Assembly (NCBI GenBank): GCA_932521025.1
Contig: OW051469.1
Span: 6,956,398 to 7,020,397 of the forward strand
Length of the DNA stretch: 64,000 nucleotides
DNA from: Oscheius onirici
Lineage: Eukaryota; Nematoda; Chromadorea; Rhabditida; Rhabditidae
Direction: 5' to 3'
Under the pieces are notes generated by a model that saw only the letters and a program-made list of their open reading frames with translations, had not been told where the DNA came from and ran no database searches. Positions 22,747 through 37,042 of the stretch are shown here, in pieces. The first letter of the stretch is position 1. Every line of letters begins with the position of its first letter. A program made the position numbers and the translations under genes.

Positions 22747-25709
22747 ATGGATGAGTCATCGGCGATAGCTCAGCCGTTTGTCGAAATTTATGAAAACTAC
22801 TATCGAGAGGTAGGGTTTTTTCAGTCTTATCAAACGAATTTGATTTTAGTTAAATCCAGGCGGTTCTCCGACAATTAGTGCTGGAGAGGCAGCCAATTTT
22901 CTCAGACGGTCTGGTCTGCCGGTTCAGACACTGGGACAGGTAAGACTCTTCACTTAGAATCAATTGATGTTCTATTGGATTTCCTCTGAACAATCAGGGT
23001 CTATAAACTGTCTCATTCTGTACTCTTTCAGGTATGGGAAATAGCCGACTTCCAGAAGAGAGGTGTCCTGGACAAACGTGGCACCTTCATGGCCTTCAAA
23101 CTAGTGGCAGCGGCTCAACAAGGTGAGGTTCTATTAAACTTTTATTCACGTACTCTCAGGTCACCCCGTCCATGTGTCATCTCTCCAAGTCGTCGGACTG
23201 AATCCTCCAAACTTCGGTGGCGTTCGTACCGGAACCCCTCTATCTCACCATTCGCCAAGCCATCAGATGCCTCCGCAGTGGGGAATTAGCCCGGCTGACC
23301 AGGTACTTTCTTTGTTTTCTCCTCAAAACAGACTTCAGAACAAATACGACTCGATTTTCGACTCGCTGGTCCCGGAAAACGGAAAACTTTCCGGGAACAA
23401 GGTCCGACCTGTTCTTCTGAACTCGGGTCTGAACCCACAGTACTTAGCCAAGATCTGGGAGTTGTCGGATCAGGACAAAGACGGTCAGCTGGATAGAATA
23501 GAAATGGCCGTGGCGTTGCATTTAGTCTACAGGGCTCTGCAGAATGAACCTATCCTAAGTCAACTTCCTCCCTCACTTATTCATCCGACAAAGGCTCATT
23601 TGTCGAGAAGACAATCCACAGTCGACAGTTTTCAACAGAATGGAACTCGTATGTTATTGTCAAGACAATTTTGATGAGAATTTACAGTGCGCTCTCGTGC
23701 CGGCAGCATGGCCTCCTTGGACGGAATCAATCAATCTTCCATCATGGGTTATGGAGACAGAAGTGTCTCTGCTCAGCCTTACCAACACAGAGCCAGTCTC
23801 GTAAGTCCTTATATATTGATCTTTGGCCCTTCCTTCAGGCGCTTTCGGCATAATTTCCGGGGACTAGGTCGATAGGCTGCTGCATAGCTAAAACTCGCAT
23901 CGAGTTTCAAGCGGGGGCAAGGCCGATAGAGACGAGACAAAATCGCGAGGTGATGTTGGGTCGAGGAGAAATTGTTCGTTTTTCAGACTAGTACCCCATC
24001 ATATAACCTAGCCACTCCTTCTGACGAGTGGCCTGTGGACAAGTTTGGCTGTACTGCCCAGTTCTCGGCGTGTGACACGGATTCCGACGGTCTGGTAAAC
24101 GGAGTGGATGTTCGTCCTGTGCTCATGTCCACTGGACTTCCACAACAGTACTTGGCCCATATCTGGGAGCTGGCCGATATCAACAAGACTGGAGTTCTGA
24201 ACCAGGAACAGTTTGCCTTGATGTGAGTCTTTTATTTTATCAGAAGGGAAAAAGTTTAGTATCCATTTGGTTAACATGAGGATGAGAGGAGAAGATCTTC
24301 CCATGCAGTTGCCAGGACATTTAGTGCCACCCTCTTTGAGACAGTTAAACCTGACTGGAGGAGGGGCTACTGTAGAAGCTGAGAGTACGGTATCAGCTGC
24401 TACACTTGCTCAGGCTGCTCAGAGTGATAACCCTGAAATGCGTCAGCTGGTAGAAGAAATGGAGAAACTGATGGAAGAGAGGAAGGAAGCCGACACCCAG
24501 GTGCTTCAGCTCGAAAGTGACATGACGGCAAAGAACAGTGGTATCAGAAACCTTCAGGTACTTTTACTCCCAGTTATTCGACAAAAAGCAATGTCAGATC
24601 GAGCTGCAAACCCTCCAAGGAACTGTAAAACAGTTGGAGAGACAAAAGAATGAGGCTCAGAGAAGATTGGGCGATCTGGACGAACAAATTCGTCAGCTCG
24701 AAGCAGCCGGAGTGGCTCAGTCGGCCAAGGGAGCTGAAGCCGCAGAGAGACTGGCGCAGCTGAAGACGGACAGCGAAGAAGGAGCAGCCAGTGCTGAAAG
24801 AGATCAGGCGACAATCAGCTCGGTCAATGCGGAATTGGCTCAGCTTGAAGCTGAAGCGAGAAGTCTCCAGGCCTCCTTGGCCACGGAACAGAGAGAATTT
24901 GAAGCGGCTGTCGATGAAATGACCAGGGTAAGATCTTGTTCATCTTCTTCTTAAAAATTTCTATCTTCAGTCGGAAAGAGAACTTGACCGTGGCACTCGA
25001 AACATTGTCCAGCTAGCCAAAGAGACAGAGTCTGTCCAACAGGCAATGGTCGAGCTTCAACAGATCAACAGTGCCGAAGATGCCGGAGAGAAGATCAAGG
25101 AAAAGATGCACTTGCTGTCCATCTCTGAGAAACCTCAACTGGTAGATGGTGCTTCTGTTATTCATCATCAGCATTTAGCTCTCGGATTCTGCCTTTGTCA
25201 CACCGTCAACTTCTGCCCAGTCCGGCTTCCAGCAACCACCAGATCCGTTTAGCGGACAACAAAACAGGCCGGCTCCAGATCCATTTGCGAATGCTGACCC
25301 CTTCTCAGGAGGTAGACGTTTCTCTTTTGACTAAGCATTGTTTTTCTTGAAATAGCGCCAAATTGCTCAGCTTCTGTCTTTCAGGTAGCGGCTTTTCCTC
25401 TGCCTTCCCGAACGATCCATTCACTTCTTCGGCATTTTCAAACAACGTGAGTTCCTCTCTTTCAACTGAACATCGTAAGACTTATAGGGTCCTGCTGGAG
25501 GAAACAAACCCCCGCCACCTCGCCCTGTTCCTCCAAAAGCTGCTCAAAATAGAGCAACTTCAGTGGCTGAAGATCCTTTTGCTAATACGTAAGCCATCAT
25601 TCAGAACATTTTTATTTCCGAGTTTAGGGATCCGTTTGCTGGTCAAACTGTCCCTGCTGCTGGAGGCCCTGGCTTTGCCGACTTTGCCAACTTCGGCTCC
25701 TTCAACTAG
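22747..25709 (+). CDS. ehs-1: EPS15 homologue, endocytic EH-domain protein
   Basis: Fourteen exons from 22747-22809 to 25628-25709 give 740 aa. EPS15 is a clathrin-coat adaptor at the plasma membrane. EH domains bind NPF partners, the coiled coil oligomerises, and DPF motifs bind AP-2. Three EH domains are visible: residues about 8-80 (VWEIADFQKRGVLDKRGTFM), about 130-215 (KIWELSDQDKDGQLDRIEMA) and about 285-375 (HIWELADINKTGVLNQEQFA). EF-hand loops DQDKDGQLDRIE and DTDSDGLVNGVD are present. A long coiled coil (about 430-640) is rich in Q, E and A. The C-terminus carries DPF repeats (PDPFSG, PDPFAN, ADPFSG, NDPFTS, EDPFAN, TDPFAG). A 3' acceptor inside exon 5 had to be moved to gacttcag (23338) to keep the second EH domain in frame. 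Confidence 0.93.
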
Positions 25710-26090
25710 ACACAATATTGGCCAATAATTGACTTCACTTTGTATAGAAAAGAGTCTCATAATCTCTGCCAGTTCCCCCACTATAGATTGCTCGAATAAT
25801 TTATTTTCTTCTGTAGATAAAGAGATGTTTGCGAGACGGTCCCTCTTTTGGTGGATAGCGAAAGCCGCAGCTCGTTTTTAACCGACTGCCCGTGGCGAAA
25901 GACAAAGACCTGGTGAGAGAGAAAATGTGGGTCGGCGGCCGAAAACAAGCGGGACGGAGTACTTGGGTGAAATGACAGCTGATAACGAGTAAGAGTAATA
26001 GAGAGTCTGGGAACAGAATTACAGATTCTAGACGAAATCCCATCATTACTATACATTGCCGTGTTCGGATCATGTTCGGAGAACAAGTCA

Positions 26091-26760
26091 TCAGAATGTA
26101 GCTGGTCGGAGAAGCAGGATCACGATGCTGATGAAGTCGGCGCGAACAGTCTTGAGGAAGGATTCGATTTTCGCTGCGACTTCGCTCAGATTGTCCGCGG
26201 CTGTCAACAGGAAGCCCTGTGAAAATGTTGACTTCCCCGATATTGGTCCTGTGTGCGAGGAGAGCAGTTAACTGATCAAGAGACGACAGGTCACTTAACG
26301 TGTCGACCTAGAAAAGTATCTATGTCAAAAGGGAGAACTTACCAGAATCACTATCCACAGCTTTTCGACGAAGATTTATCTCCTGAGGATATTGGTAGCC
26401 GTTTTGGCCCAGAAGGCTCGTTGTCCGTTGACATCGGCTTCGAAGCTGACTCTTCTGGTTCCTGACCCGATACTGGCCAAACTTCCAGATCTCGGAAATC
26501 GGCTCCGACATCATCAAGCTGATTCAAGCCAGAATGTGCTTTGGAAAAAGAGAAACGGATTCGCTGAAAAAGGGTCCATGTCTTTCGATCTACTAAACTT
26601 ACCGTCTCTAGTAAAATTACCAACGTCGCAAGAAACAAAGATTTGTCAGACTTTTCCTGTCTCTACTTGTTAAAACAAATTGGGTGCACAATTCTTCATT
26701 GTTTATCCTGTTCATCTTCCGACATACACAGACTTAGAAGTTGCTAGTGGACGAGGAAGG
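26091..26760 (-). CDS. Unresolved minus-strand locus (conflicting frames)
   Basis: Several exon-like pieces exist but no single model satisfies all of them. One consistent chain is 26514-26343 (MMSEPISEIWKFGQY...) joined to 26248-26091, ending with the helical segment LLTAADNLSEVAAKIESFLK and stop. A competing reading has LFLATLVILLET (about 26640-26595), a good donor, then DDVGADFRDLEVWPVSGQE and a stop at about 26355. A third open frame (VDTLSDLSSLDQLTALLAH, about 26315-26255) runs into the helical segment only through a frame change near 26235. Either small alternative isoforms, a decayed gene or a sequence error would explain this. No family is recognised. Confidence 0.35.
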
Positions 26761-27217
26761 ATAAATCCCTCCACGTTCTTCGATTTCTGACAGCATTGAC
26801 TCCGATACATGATAAGTCTCTTCTGGATGACCGGACGGACCGGACCTCCTGCAGAAAAGTTGTTACGGCCAAGCTTAGTTGTAGTTTTTACGACCTTTTT
26901 GTTGAAGTCTGAACATCTTTTTAAAGAAAGACGAGGAACAACTTGTGTCAGGTACTAAGCTTTCTTGACTAGAATCCCCCGATCTGTTAGCGCCTGTTCC
27001 CGCTCTGACCCAAGAGAGCCAGCGGACGGATCTCGCCTTCCAGTTCTGCTACTTGGTCGAAACCGATACCGTCTCCGTGTTCCGTCTCTCCCAAAAGCCT
27101 TGTCTCTCGACTGCACTTTCGCCTTATCCCGTTCCCCGTCCGCCCAGATGGCTCGGCTACAAAAGGCTTCGCTCGATGGGCGGGGCCAGTGTTCCTATCA
27201 CTCCTCTCCGCAGCATC

Positions 27218-28651
27218 ATGGAACCCTCTTGCAAGGATTCCGATGAGGCGACACGGTCCATGCGTAAGATTGCCTTCATCGCCGTCGTTTGTTCGACGGC
27301 CGCCATCATTACGAGTGTGGTCACTCTTCCCATGCTCTACAACTATGTCCAGTCCTTCCAATCGCATCTCATGGTCGAGACCGACTACTGCAAGGTAAGT
27401 TCTTTTTTCTTTCAGTCTCTACCAGAAAATCATCTCAAACACATTTTTTTCCTCGGAAAACATAGGGTTCGAAAGAGTTGATTTATAGTTTTTGTTAGCT
27501 TTAATCAAAGCTCTGGAGCTAATGTACTTAGGTTTTACTGTACGTAGCAAACCTTACTTTTCGCCACACTAAACACCGCTGTTTTGAGTTTTCTATCCGA
27601 CCGGAATCAGAAAAGATTCGTTCTGAACTTTTTTGTATGAGTCAGTGCTTAACAAATGAGAAGAGAACAACCAATACATTTGTGGCATGAATTTTCTAAG
27701 TTCAAATGATGTTCAGTCGTTTTCTTATTCATTCAACTCATTTTCAGTCTCGCTCCCGCGACATGTGGCTCGAGATGACTGCTCTGCAGGCTGGCAAGGG
27801 AATGGCCCACCGTCAGAAGAGAGCCTGGCTCTTCGGTCAATGGATTCCGGACTCCGGAACCGGCGGCGGAGCTGGCGCCGGATCGTACGGTCAGGGAGCC
27901 AGTGGCAACAATGACCGCGGAAGCAGCAATCCCAACTCGGGCTGGGGCGGATATGGAGCCGCTGTCAATGCCGAGCCTGCTCCCGTCTGCTGTACTTGTA
28001 ACCAGGGAGCTGCCGGTCCTCCAGGACCCGAAGGCCCTCCCGGAAACAACGGAAAAGACGGTCAAAGTGGAAAAGATGGAAAGAACGGTCGTGATGCTGA
28101 GCTCCTTCCTGCTCCTCCTGGAGACCCGTGTGTCATCTGTCCTCCCGGACCTCCTGGACCAATGGGAGCTATGGGACCTAAAGGACCTCCTGGCCCCAAG
28201 GGAACTCCCGGAGAGCCTCCCAAGGACGGATCCAATGGCGAAGACGGCATGGCTGGACAACCCGGTCCGATGGGCCGTCCTGGTCGCGACGGAATGAAGG
28301 GAGCTCCCGGAGCCCCTGGTCGTCTCATTCCCGTTCCCGGACCTCAAGGACCACCTGGAAAGCCCGGACCTGCTGGTCCTCCTGGCCCGAAAGGAAATCC
28401 CGGTCCCGACGGACAGTCCTACCAGGTATTTTGATAATTTGTAGGGCTAAAATGACAAATTTTAGGGACCTCCCGGACCACCAGGAGAGCCCGGAAATCC
28501 CGGAAAGGAAGGCCGTCCCGGTCCCAATGGACCTCCAGGTCCCGCTGGAACAGACGGAGACAAGGGAGACTGTACACACTGTCCTCGTAAGTATCCTGTC
28601 TAACTCTAAAAATGATATTTTTTAGCTCCTCGTACGCCTCCCGGCTATTAG
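27218..28651 (+). CDS. Nematode cuticle collagen
   Basis: Four exons (27218-27394, 27748-28425, 28466-28586, 28626-28651) give 333 aa. These collagens are secreted by the epidermis, cleaved and cross-linked into the cuticle. Seen are the N-terminal cuticle-collagen region with a membrane/signal anchor ([18 protein letters not shown], about residues 19-36), a subtilisin-type site HRQKRAW, the cysteine cluster VCCTCNQG, then Gly-X-Y blocks split by short breaks. The domain ends with paired cysteines (GDCTHCPPRTPPGY), the classic tail used in disulphide bonding. Introns fall at Gly-X-Y boundaries. Intron 1 (353 bp) is longer than the rest. An aataaa lies near 28708. A 204-codon antisense frame over the repeat is a by-product of codon bias. 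Confidence 0.95.
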
Positions 28652-29018
28652 AGACTGCAATCCTGGGACTGTCTGTTCTTCCGACAGTCCAAGCCGTACT
28701 TGCAATAATAAAACTATCTTTCCTCGCTTTGTTCTTCTGTACTGGATAGATCGACATTCTTTACCCATCGCGGGCGAGAAAACTGAAAGTCCATCCCGAA
28801 AAAACTGAAACTTCGAGTCGCGCCCCAATTGTCTATCCGAAAAGAGAAGAAAACAGAATCTGTTTAGCAGCCGGTTTATCGTTTTATAAAAAAAAAATTA
28901 CAAAGAAAAAGCATCAAAAACATCCGTATGAAAGCTCACTCAATTCACAATATCAAGAAAGTTAGGTTATAAAACTGAAGTAAGATACCCGCAATGGAAT
29001 AGCTTGCTGTGCCGAAGA

Positions 29019-31964
<2,946 letters not shown>

Positions 31965-32820
31965 TGTCGATCTGAAAACAGGTTTGTAACTATAGGGTCA
32001 ATATAGAACAGTAAGTGATTTTAAAGACGAAAATGATGAGACATTTTTGAAGACAGAAAAAAAATGAACAAGTAGATGGGCTTATGCTCAATAATGCACG
32101 GAATTCTTAAGAGCGGCGAAAAGCCGTTGCCTATGTACACCTCGAGCGTAAGGTTGGAGGGCGGCTTAGGGATCCAAAACAAGCGAACTGATGGTGTCTC
32201 AAGTGTTCAGATTTCTCCGAAGGAACAATTTTTCGTCTTTCTTTCAGAAACATGTTATGACACCGGATGGTTTCATATGAGGCAATGGTTTACGATTAAA
32301 CTTTGCTCAGCATTTGCTATATATCAAAACAGCTTCGTCAGGAATATGCCACGCAGCGTTGCTAAAGTGTCAGCTAACACACACACCATTGTGTAAAATC
32401 TCGTGTACTCCTTTGGTTTTGAGACATGTGAAAATAGAAAAAACTATAAAAGGCGAAAATTGGAAAGAAGCGAGTGGAAAATTTTTTTTCACTCGCTTGT
32501 TTCATCTTTCCAGGGTTTTTTCAATTTTTTTTTTAAATTGAAAAAACCTCACTCAAATTCCCGTTTAAATTGCACCGCCGGGAAAGTACGGTAGTTTCCG
32601 CGACTTTTGAGTTTTGTTCCAGCATTTCGTTTCTGTGAGCTGCCATTTCCGTGCTTTACCTCTGTTTTCCGTCTAAAGAAGCTTGATATTATTCACTCCA
32701 AATAGCTAAACTATTAGCTCAGTTTGCTATATACCTCTTGTTTCCCATGTGTATCGATTTTCTCATGCACACAAACTTGTCCGCTAACGATATTGTACAT
32801 TGCTCAAGTTTCAGGCCGCT
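31965..32820. other. Divergent promoter region with nested hairpins
   Basis: It lies between the kinesin-13 and the ULP-family starts. No exon is recognised. Two adjacent strong inverted repeats occur at 32471-32498 (gcgagtg...cactcgc) and 32513-32548 (ggttttttcaatt...aattgaaaaaacc), directly upstream of the ULP-family gene. Confidence 0.5.
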
Positions 32821-35800
32821 ATGGTCTCCACAGCTGGTGCAGCCGTAAAACGTCGTTCCGGAATAAATCGGACAGACAGAGACGAGTTTCAGGTCAGTCG
32901 GTGTTATTTTACAGAGCGGAATCCATGTTTAGCTGTGCGCTTCCCAGTGCTTTTTGGGACCGAAGGAATTCGAATTGAAGAAGACGGAATTCAGCCCGGT
33001 GACGTTCGGCTACGGCAAAGAGGTAGACGAGGACGATGAACAGGTACATTTTTCATTCCTATCTCGAAAAAAATGGCAGTTTTAGTTCTGGGGTGTAGTA
33101 CAATTCGAAACGGCCAATTTCATTTACAGGACCATCATATCGCAGATTGAACGAATCACGGTAAGTTCTTTTTTTCTGAAAGCAATAAGTTTAATATATT
33201 CAGATCGTCCCGCCGTCAGTCACACAAACAGATTCGACAATCCTCGTCTGCTGGCTCAGCAAGGTAGCTCGAATACGTTTGCGCAAAACCATGGACATTT
33301 CGCGAGAAACAGTCGAAAGAGCCTTTCCCTTGATCCACACCAATCACTCGGACGCCTTTCGTTACCTCATCTTTGTCGCCAAGCCATGGAATCCTATCAA
33401 CGCGGCTCACGTGATACGGACGACTGCTCCAAGGACTCGAAAACAAAACTTTCATCAATACGGAGAGCTGAAGAATCGATTGAACAACTGGGTTCGTTTT
33501 TCGAAATTATTTTGACTGAATTAGTATTCAGCTCGTCAGAATCAGAACTGAAGACATTGAGATAAAGAAAATTGCCCCCTCGACAGTTACAAAACACCCC
33601 TTTATAAGTAAGTTGTTCGTTTATACCACAAAATAACACTTTTTCAGAAGAGCTGTCAGCAGCCGAATGGCTTGATTTCACGAAGCTTCTCAACTTGAAA
33701 ATTTCCAACAGCAGCCGATTTCCCGGACTGACTGAACTTCGATATTTCCGTCCCGGTCAGCAGACCCCAGCCGCTCCAACTCCCAAAAGTCGGCCCGTAG
33801 AAGTTTATTCCATGCTCGCCAGGTACTCTTTCTTTATAACACCAGTTAGAGCAACAGGCCAGCCTGGCCTGGGCTAACTGGCTACTGCACAGTCATCTTC
33901 CGCAAACTTTCTCAAAGCGCACTTGCCTCCGTGGCGCAGTGCCAGCGCCAGCGACACAGTTTCGACGGTTTTCACCTTGCCCGCTCCGAGGCTACATACG
34001 GACGCACAGACTCGGTTCAACTTTATAGCATTAAATCTCGAATTTACGTTTTTCAGTTCGGAGAAAGCACCGAATCAAGAGGACATTCTCGCGGAGAAAC
34101 AACAGAATGGCGAGGTCAAAAAGACCGCCAAAAGAAGCTCTTCGGATAGGATAGTCGTTCCGGGAAAGAAGACGAAGAAGGCCGTAGTAACAATCGACGA
34201 AACGATAGAAGATCCAGCCAAATCGGCCCATTCAAAACAGAAGCCCGGAACCTCATGTCAAAATCTTCTCAATTACGGCGTCGGACATCATAAAATATCC
34301 CGTAAGATTCTATTTCGCTGCATTTTATTGCAAGTTCCGAAAATTATGTGCATGAGTATTCCTTTAAACTAAACTGACGATTTGTAATGTTCCCTTTTCA
34401 GTATCATTTGGCGATATTTCGAAACTGGCCCCGGAACAGCTCCTAAATGACAACATAGTTGAATTCTATCTGCGATTCCTACAGCTCGAGCACAGTAAAC
34501 CTAATACGTAAGCCCTGTCTTTTTTCTCCAAATAGTAAGAAAATTTCAGAAAGAACGACGTCTATATATTCAGTACTTTCCTCTTCTCGCGACTCGTTCA
34601 ACAGCCTACAAAAACCGCTGTCCAGTTAACGAAACGAGGAGTAGATGCCAGAAGAAATTGGGTAAGTTTTTAGACAAATTGGAGGAACCGTTTGATAACA
34701 TTCAGGTAAAGAAAAACTACGAGGCTGTAAAGAAATGGACACGAAATGTGGACATTTTCTCGAAGAAGCTGCTCATCATTCCAGTGAATTACGAAGAACA
34801 TTGGTAAATTCGATCTTTTTGTTTGAAATACAAACTTTTTAGGTACCTCATAATAGTCAGAAATCCAGGAAATTGTCTTCGACAGAAGGGAGAGACTAAG
34901 AGCGACAAGACACTTATATACGTATTCAATTCCCTGATAATGGAGAAATGTCAAGTCACGTAAGTTTTCGATATTTTTCGGCAAAAATAACGAGATTATA
35001 GACGAATAGCCGCAAACGTAATCAAAGATTACCTGGTCCTTGAATTCAACGACAAAAAACTGGAGGAGATAGGAGGCACGATCGTCGAAGCCGATATACA
35101 GAATGTGACGCTGACGAATGTATCCGGACAGATGAATCTCGTCGACTGTGGTCTTTACGTTCTCGGCTACACGGAAATTTTCTTGATGTGGCAGCCGAAA
35201 TCCGAGGTACATTATTTTCTCCCCTCCATAAGAGTGAGGTCGGAAAATAACTCTTATCTGCAGAGGTGAGAGCTGGGGGAGTTATGACTGGATAACGCCT
35301 CTTTGTATGCAACTCGGCGTGAGAGACGAAACAGTCATATTATCTTTTCAAATTCGTTTTTTTTTTCTGTTCGGAGATGCGTGTCATTTCTCTAGTGAAG
35401 CAGTAAAGGCAGAGATGTCAAACGTAAGCGGGCGGCAACAGCCGTGAAAGACGGTTGGTAGACGTCTAAGTTTTACTGAACATGAACAATTGCTTTATCA
35501 GTGAGTTTGAACAGATAAAGCTACCAGAGGTCAGAACGTAAACTGCTTCTGTTTTCCCCTAAACTCTTGATTTTCAGAGTACACAACTCAATTTCAACAA
35601 CTGGTGGCCTCTTTTCCAGACGGCCGTGATGACGAGGATGCGCTACAAGGTTCTGTCCGTCATTAGGAAAAAATCAAAACTAGAGGTGACCTTTTTTCTG
35701 TTTACAGCATCCGAAAGATGTTTAAGCACATAGAAATGGATGAGACTTGTTACGCACTAGATACAAAATTTCCAGGCATGGAACAATCTCAAACTTTTCG

Positions 35801-36045
35801 AAAGTCGAAAACCAACAGAGTTCAAATCGACGGAAGAACGGCTCGAAAAAGAGCTACAATCCAGAGGTATTAATTTCCAAGTTTTCATTACAAACTAACA
35901 AACTTCAGGCCTTCGTCGTTGGCAAAGTGAGACAGATATTCGTCCAAATTCCTACCGACGCTACAAAAAACGGGCAAAGTCGCTGGATCGCGTCATTCAC
36001 GACGACCAATTCGACCGCACTTTCGACAATTTTGAACAACAGTAA
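32821..36045 (+). CDS. ULP1/SENP-family cysteine protease (SUMO-type), SENP6/7-like
   Basis: Fifteen exons from 32821-32892 to 35909-36045 give 671 aa. The family cleaves SUMO (or NEDD8) from proteins. The protease domain occupies about residues 360-560. LNDNIVEFYLRFLQLEH is the substrate-entry helix, EEHWYLIIV holds the catalytic His-Trp, and SGQMNLVDCGLYVLGY holds the oxyanion Gln and catalytic Cys. The third triad residue is expected in the IYVFxSL strand, where I read IYVFNSL, so Asn replaces Asp. The N-terminal 330 residues are a conserved-looking region with an FWGVVQF strand and a basic, serine-rich linker (KKTAKRSSSD, PGKKTKKA), likely nuclear. The tail is charged. Intron 12 (35207-35577) is long. 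It is probably a nuclear SUMO protease; activity is uncertain because of the Asn. Confidence 0.8.
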
Positions 36046-36078
36046 ATTACGGTTATTTTTCTCAATTCATTCATAGTA

Positions 36079-37042
36079 TTATGTCGCTAACTAAGTATTT
36101 AAAAACACTCATAACTTTTTGCAAGGTTTTTTTTTGCTTCACCGCGGCCGAATTGATAGGCTATAAAAGAGACCTGAATATCTCATCGTCTGAGAATGGT
36201 AAACGTTCCAAGTTTTGATCAAAACACAATTTTGCCCATAACTCTTCAGGGTTGCATCCTACAGAAAAGTTGTCAACCACAATAGTTACCGCCTCAGAAA
36301 GACGAACAGCTTGCTTTTATGAAAAACCATTTTCGACTTTGAGAACACCCCAAAACTGAAAATGCCCTGATGGCGCAGTGGGTTTTGAAAATTCACGCTG
36401 GAGCGACCAGGGTTCGAGTCCGCCGAGAGAAAATCTTTTTGTTTTTTAACTGTAGCATTCTACTGGGCTGAATATCACCCATGCACAATATCAGCTCGAT
36501 TGGTTGCTTAATTTCGGATGGGGAACGATTTTGAGGCCCAAATTTCAGCATGTACCCCACCTCATGGTGATTTTTTGAGAAAATTGCTGAACCGTTTGAG
36601 CAGACATTTTGCAAGGATGATTCTTAGGCCAGTAAAATGCTACAGTTAAAAAACAAAAAAAAATTCTTTCGGCGGACTCGAACCCTGGTTGTTCCAGCGT
36701 AAAATTTCCACACCTACTGCGCCATCCGGACATTTTCAGTTTAGACCTGATCCGAATGCAAAAATCGTTTTTCAAAAAGCAAAATACTCGTCTCATTGAG
36801 CTGAGGTTTTCATTAGTTGAGAACTTTTTAGTAGGATGCAACCCTGAAGAGTTATGGCCAAAATGGTGTTTTGATCAAAACTTAAACCGTTCACTGTGCT
36901 CAGACGGTAAGATATCCAGGTCTCTCATATAGCCTATTAATTCGGCCTAGGATAGACCTACATTTTGGAACCGAGTGTGCCCGATTTCGTTGTAATTGCA
37001 AAAAGTTATGAGTGTTTTTTAAATACTTAGTTGGCGACCTAA
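36079..37042. mobile_element. TA-flanked palindromic element E1 (Tc1/mariner-like MITE)
   Basis: The ends TTATGTCGCTAACTAAG and CTTAGTTGGCGACCTAA lie between TA dinucleotides (36077-36078 and 37043-37044). Both arms of about 400 bp are inverted copies: cataactcttcagggttgc near 36237 and gcaaccctgaagagttatg near 36838. Each arm carries a tRNA-like module (tggcgcagtggg ... gggttcgagtcc at 36372-36422 and its inverse at 36665-36728). There is no transposase frame. It shares ends and inner sequence with E2. Confidence 0.8.

Noticed and set aside
27733..28347. 204-codon minus-strand frame over the collagen exon
   Set aside because: It is the antisense of Gly-Pro-rich codons; collagen repeats leave the reverse frame open.
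34670..35212. 180-codon minus-strand frame over the protease gene
   Set aside because: It crosses exons and introns of the plus-strand gene and has no domain.
36367..36425. Possible tRNA gene
   Set aside because: The A and B boxes are present but no cloverleaf forms, and the same block is inverted within the same palindromic element.
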